A stretch of 21,081 nt of DNA. It comes from Larix sibirica. Taxonomy: Eukaryota > Streptophyta > Pinopsida > Pinales > Pinaceae. The DNA lies in contig NWUY0300099984.1 of the NCBI GenBank assembly GCA_004151065.3, positions 1 to 21,081 of the forward strand, given 5' to 3'. The translations under genes and the position numbers were made by a program. Below the pieces are notes generated by a model, which saw only the letters and a list, made by a program, of their open reading frames with translations, ran no database searches and had not been told where the DNA came from. Position 1 is the stretch's first letter; every line of letters begins with the position of its first letter. Below are positions 19,561 to 21,081 of this stretch, one piece after another.

Positions 19561-19810
19561 CTACAGTGCAAAATCTAGTTTCAAATGTATTAGTTAATAT
19601 TGGAATCCAAAGTTGGTTTGATATTTGAATATTTGAAATCTAATTTTGCACTTTAGGAATCTGATATTGACACATTCGAAACCAAAATTTTCACTTTTGA
19701 AACTCAAATTTTGTAAACTCAAATAAAAAGTTCAAATTTGTAATTTGGTAATCCAATATTGGCACATTTGGAGCCATTTTTTGCACATTAGAAACCCCAA
19801 TTTCACACTC
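19561..19810. repeat. Low-complexity region with loosely repeated motifs
   Basis: Segments such as TTTTGCACTTTAGGAATC, TTTTCACTTTTGAAAC and TTTTTGCACATTAGAAAC recur at irregular spacing, with AATATTGG and CAAATTTG variants between. The copies are too diverged for a clean unit length. It is non-coding. Confidence 0.4.
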
Positions 19811-20613
19811 GATTTTCAATCACATTTAATCTATATCATTCATAGATTTTAAAGTTGGTTACACATCCTCTACAAGTACCACTGAATTTGTCTAACACAA
19901 CCAAATATAGAAATATCAAAATATCAAGCATATAAAACATTGTCACACAAAAAATATTAATAAAAAGGACTAACTACATTATTTAACGTACTAGTTTCAA
20001 GTTTTCACATAGATATCACATAACTAACAACATTCGGGTGAAGAAAGGAATGCCACAATTGATTTAAGAACTCTACATCATTCACATCATCACAATTACA
20101 ATCTTTTGTATTTACATAGTTATGTTCATCATTATAAAAAAATCTCTTTTGAATCCTCTACAATCACTATGTTTCTAGCATCATAAGCACCCTTAAATAT
20201 ATCCTAAACTTTATTTACATGTTTGCGATATACATATGGATTTCCAATACCAACACAACTCTTTCTTGGTATAATGTCACAATCATCTTGTGTTAGTATC
20301 AATTTAAATTATCTCCTTTTCAATTTCGTTTTGTGCAATAAAATGGAGAAAAAATTAAGTGAAGTGAGTACAAATATAATAAGATTTTTTTTAAAAACAA
20401 TATCATCATTTACATTAGATTCCTATTTTTTTTTCCAAAACCAACTAATAAAGAGAATACAATTATCACCATCATTTTTATATTAAAAATATTAAAATAA
20501 AGTTATATTAGTAGTGGGAATATTGACACACTCCATTGATAACAAATATTATTAAATAAATAATTTATCTACAATTGTTACTTGTCATTAGGGACAATGG
20601 TTTTCAAAAAAAT
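19811..20613. other. AT-rich intergenic sequence
   Basis: There is no recognised gene, RNA or transposon end. An 87-codon frame at 20223-20486 is biased toward Phe, Ser and Leu, as AT-rich DNA gives by chance. Confidence 0.5.
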
Positions 20614-20922
20614 TTAACCAATATCTTATGTTTGGACAAGGCCATAGAAGATTCATAAATGAATATTTTTTTTTTATATTTCTATCCTTTTAATGTGAAC
20701 CATCAAATGCCCAACTTATAGAAATTTGAAGCAATTCTCCTCACTATTGTCTTTTGAATTTGAATGTTTTAAACCAAAACCTCATGTTTGGATGAGGCCC
20801 ACATAAATAACACATGAGCACACAATTATTTTTTGTATTTCTATCTCTTTTATATGAACCACCAAATGTCCAACTTGGTGGAAATTTTAAGCAATTATGC
20901 TCACTATTGTTTTTTGAATAGT
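20614..20922. repeat. Two-unit tandem repeat of about 158 bp
   Basis: Unit 1 (20614-20768) and unit 2 (20769-20922) share TTAAMCCAA, CTYATGTTTGGA, GGCC, TTGAACC-like sequence with CATCAAATG or CACCAAATG, CCAACTT, GAAATTT, AAGCAATT and TCACTATTGT followed by TTTTGAAT. The offset grows from 156 to 160 bp through small indels. It is non-coding. Confidence 0.85.
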
Positions 20923-21081
20923 ATTTATCTTCATCTATAAACAATATGTTTGATTTTTTGTATCTATCTCCACAATACGTAAAATATATCTTAAATCATT
21001 TATTGTAAATATGTAGTACTCCCCACGGGGGGTTCACTCAGTGAACTTGTTACATAGCATGATCGTTCGTAGGATATTAAA
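20923..21081. other. Window end with two adjacent palindromes
   Basis: CCCC-AC-GGGG (21021-21030) is followed at once by GTTCAC-TCA-GTGAAC (21032-21046). These GC-richer hairpins sit abruptly in AT-rich DNA and may be an element end that continues past the window. No gene is present. Confidence 0.4.

Noticed and set aside
17597-19565. Single solo LTR spanning TGTAATACCC to GGGGTTTCTACA
   Set aside because: The flanking pentamers CATCA and GTGCA do not match, and a primer-site-like motif lies inside at 18712, which fits a shorter LTR better.
1-21081. CRISPR arrays, tRNA or rRNA genes, bacterial-type operons
   Set aside because: No regularly spaced identical repeats with unique spacers, no tRNA cloverleaf or rRNA sequence seen, and the gene structure is clearly that of a plant nuclear genome.

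Overview
The window looks like nuclear DNA of a land plant. It holds one spliced gene of a plant-specific family in a wide, AT-rich, repeat-dense intergenic landscape, plus an old Ty3/gypsy chromovirus. The low gene density and heavily decayed retroelements would suit a large-genome seed plant, possibly a gymnosperm. That lineage guess is inference only.

Layout. Positions 1-2200 are intergenic, with hairpin-rich repeats (280-700) and short tandem arrays (927-1003, 1446-1678, 1825-1922). Positions 2458-5667 on the minus strand carry the one convincing intact gene, a LONGIFOLIA/TRM-type protein of about 948 residues in four exons. Every inferred splice site has GT/AG ends and the reading frame stays open throughout. 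Its presumed 5' leader and promoter (5668-6200) hold a 39-codon upstream ORF in good initiation context and a G-box core. Positions 6400-7290 contain a 28-bp triplication and a diverged ~120-bp direct repeat. A more GC-rich patch at 8400-9720 holds a tRNA-promoter-like SINE candidate and a frameshifted coding remnant I cannot identify.

Positions 10268-10690 are a diverged tandem array. Just beyond it lies a decayed chromovirus on the minus strand (10753-16598). It has TG...CA LTRs, an initiator-Met-type primer site, a polypurine tract, and remnants in the order gag end, protease, RT, RNase H, integrase, chromodomain. Most of gag is gone, catalytic residues are replaced, and the two LTRs are of unequal length (1239 and 833 bp) because the 3' LTR carries an internal ~383-bp tandem duplication. 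Positions 16599-21081 are AT-rich debris. They include an orphan gag fragment in the opposite orientation (16682-16950), a possible second LTR with a primer site (17597-18719), a two-unit ~158-bp tandem repeat (20614-20922), and two small palindromes at the far end.

The TRM-type gene is the only unit likely to be functional. The chromovirus cannot move by itself. I saw no CRISPR array, tRNA, rRNA or coherent new multigene system.
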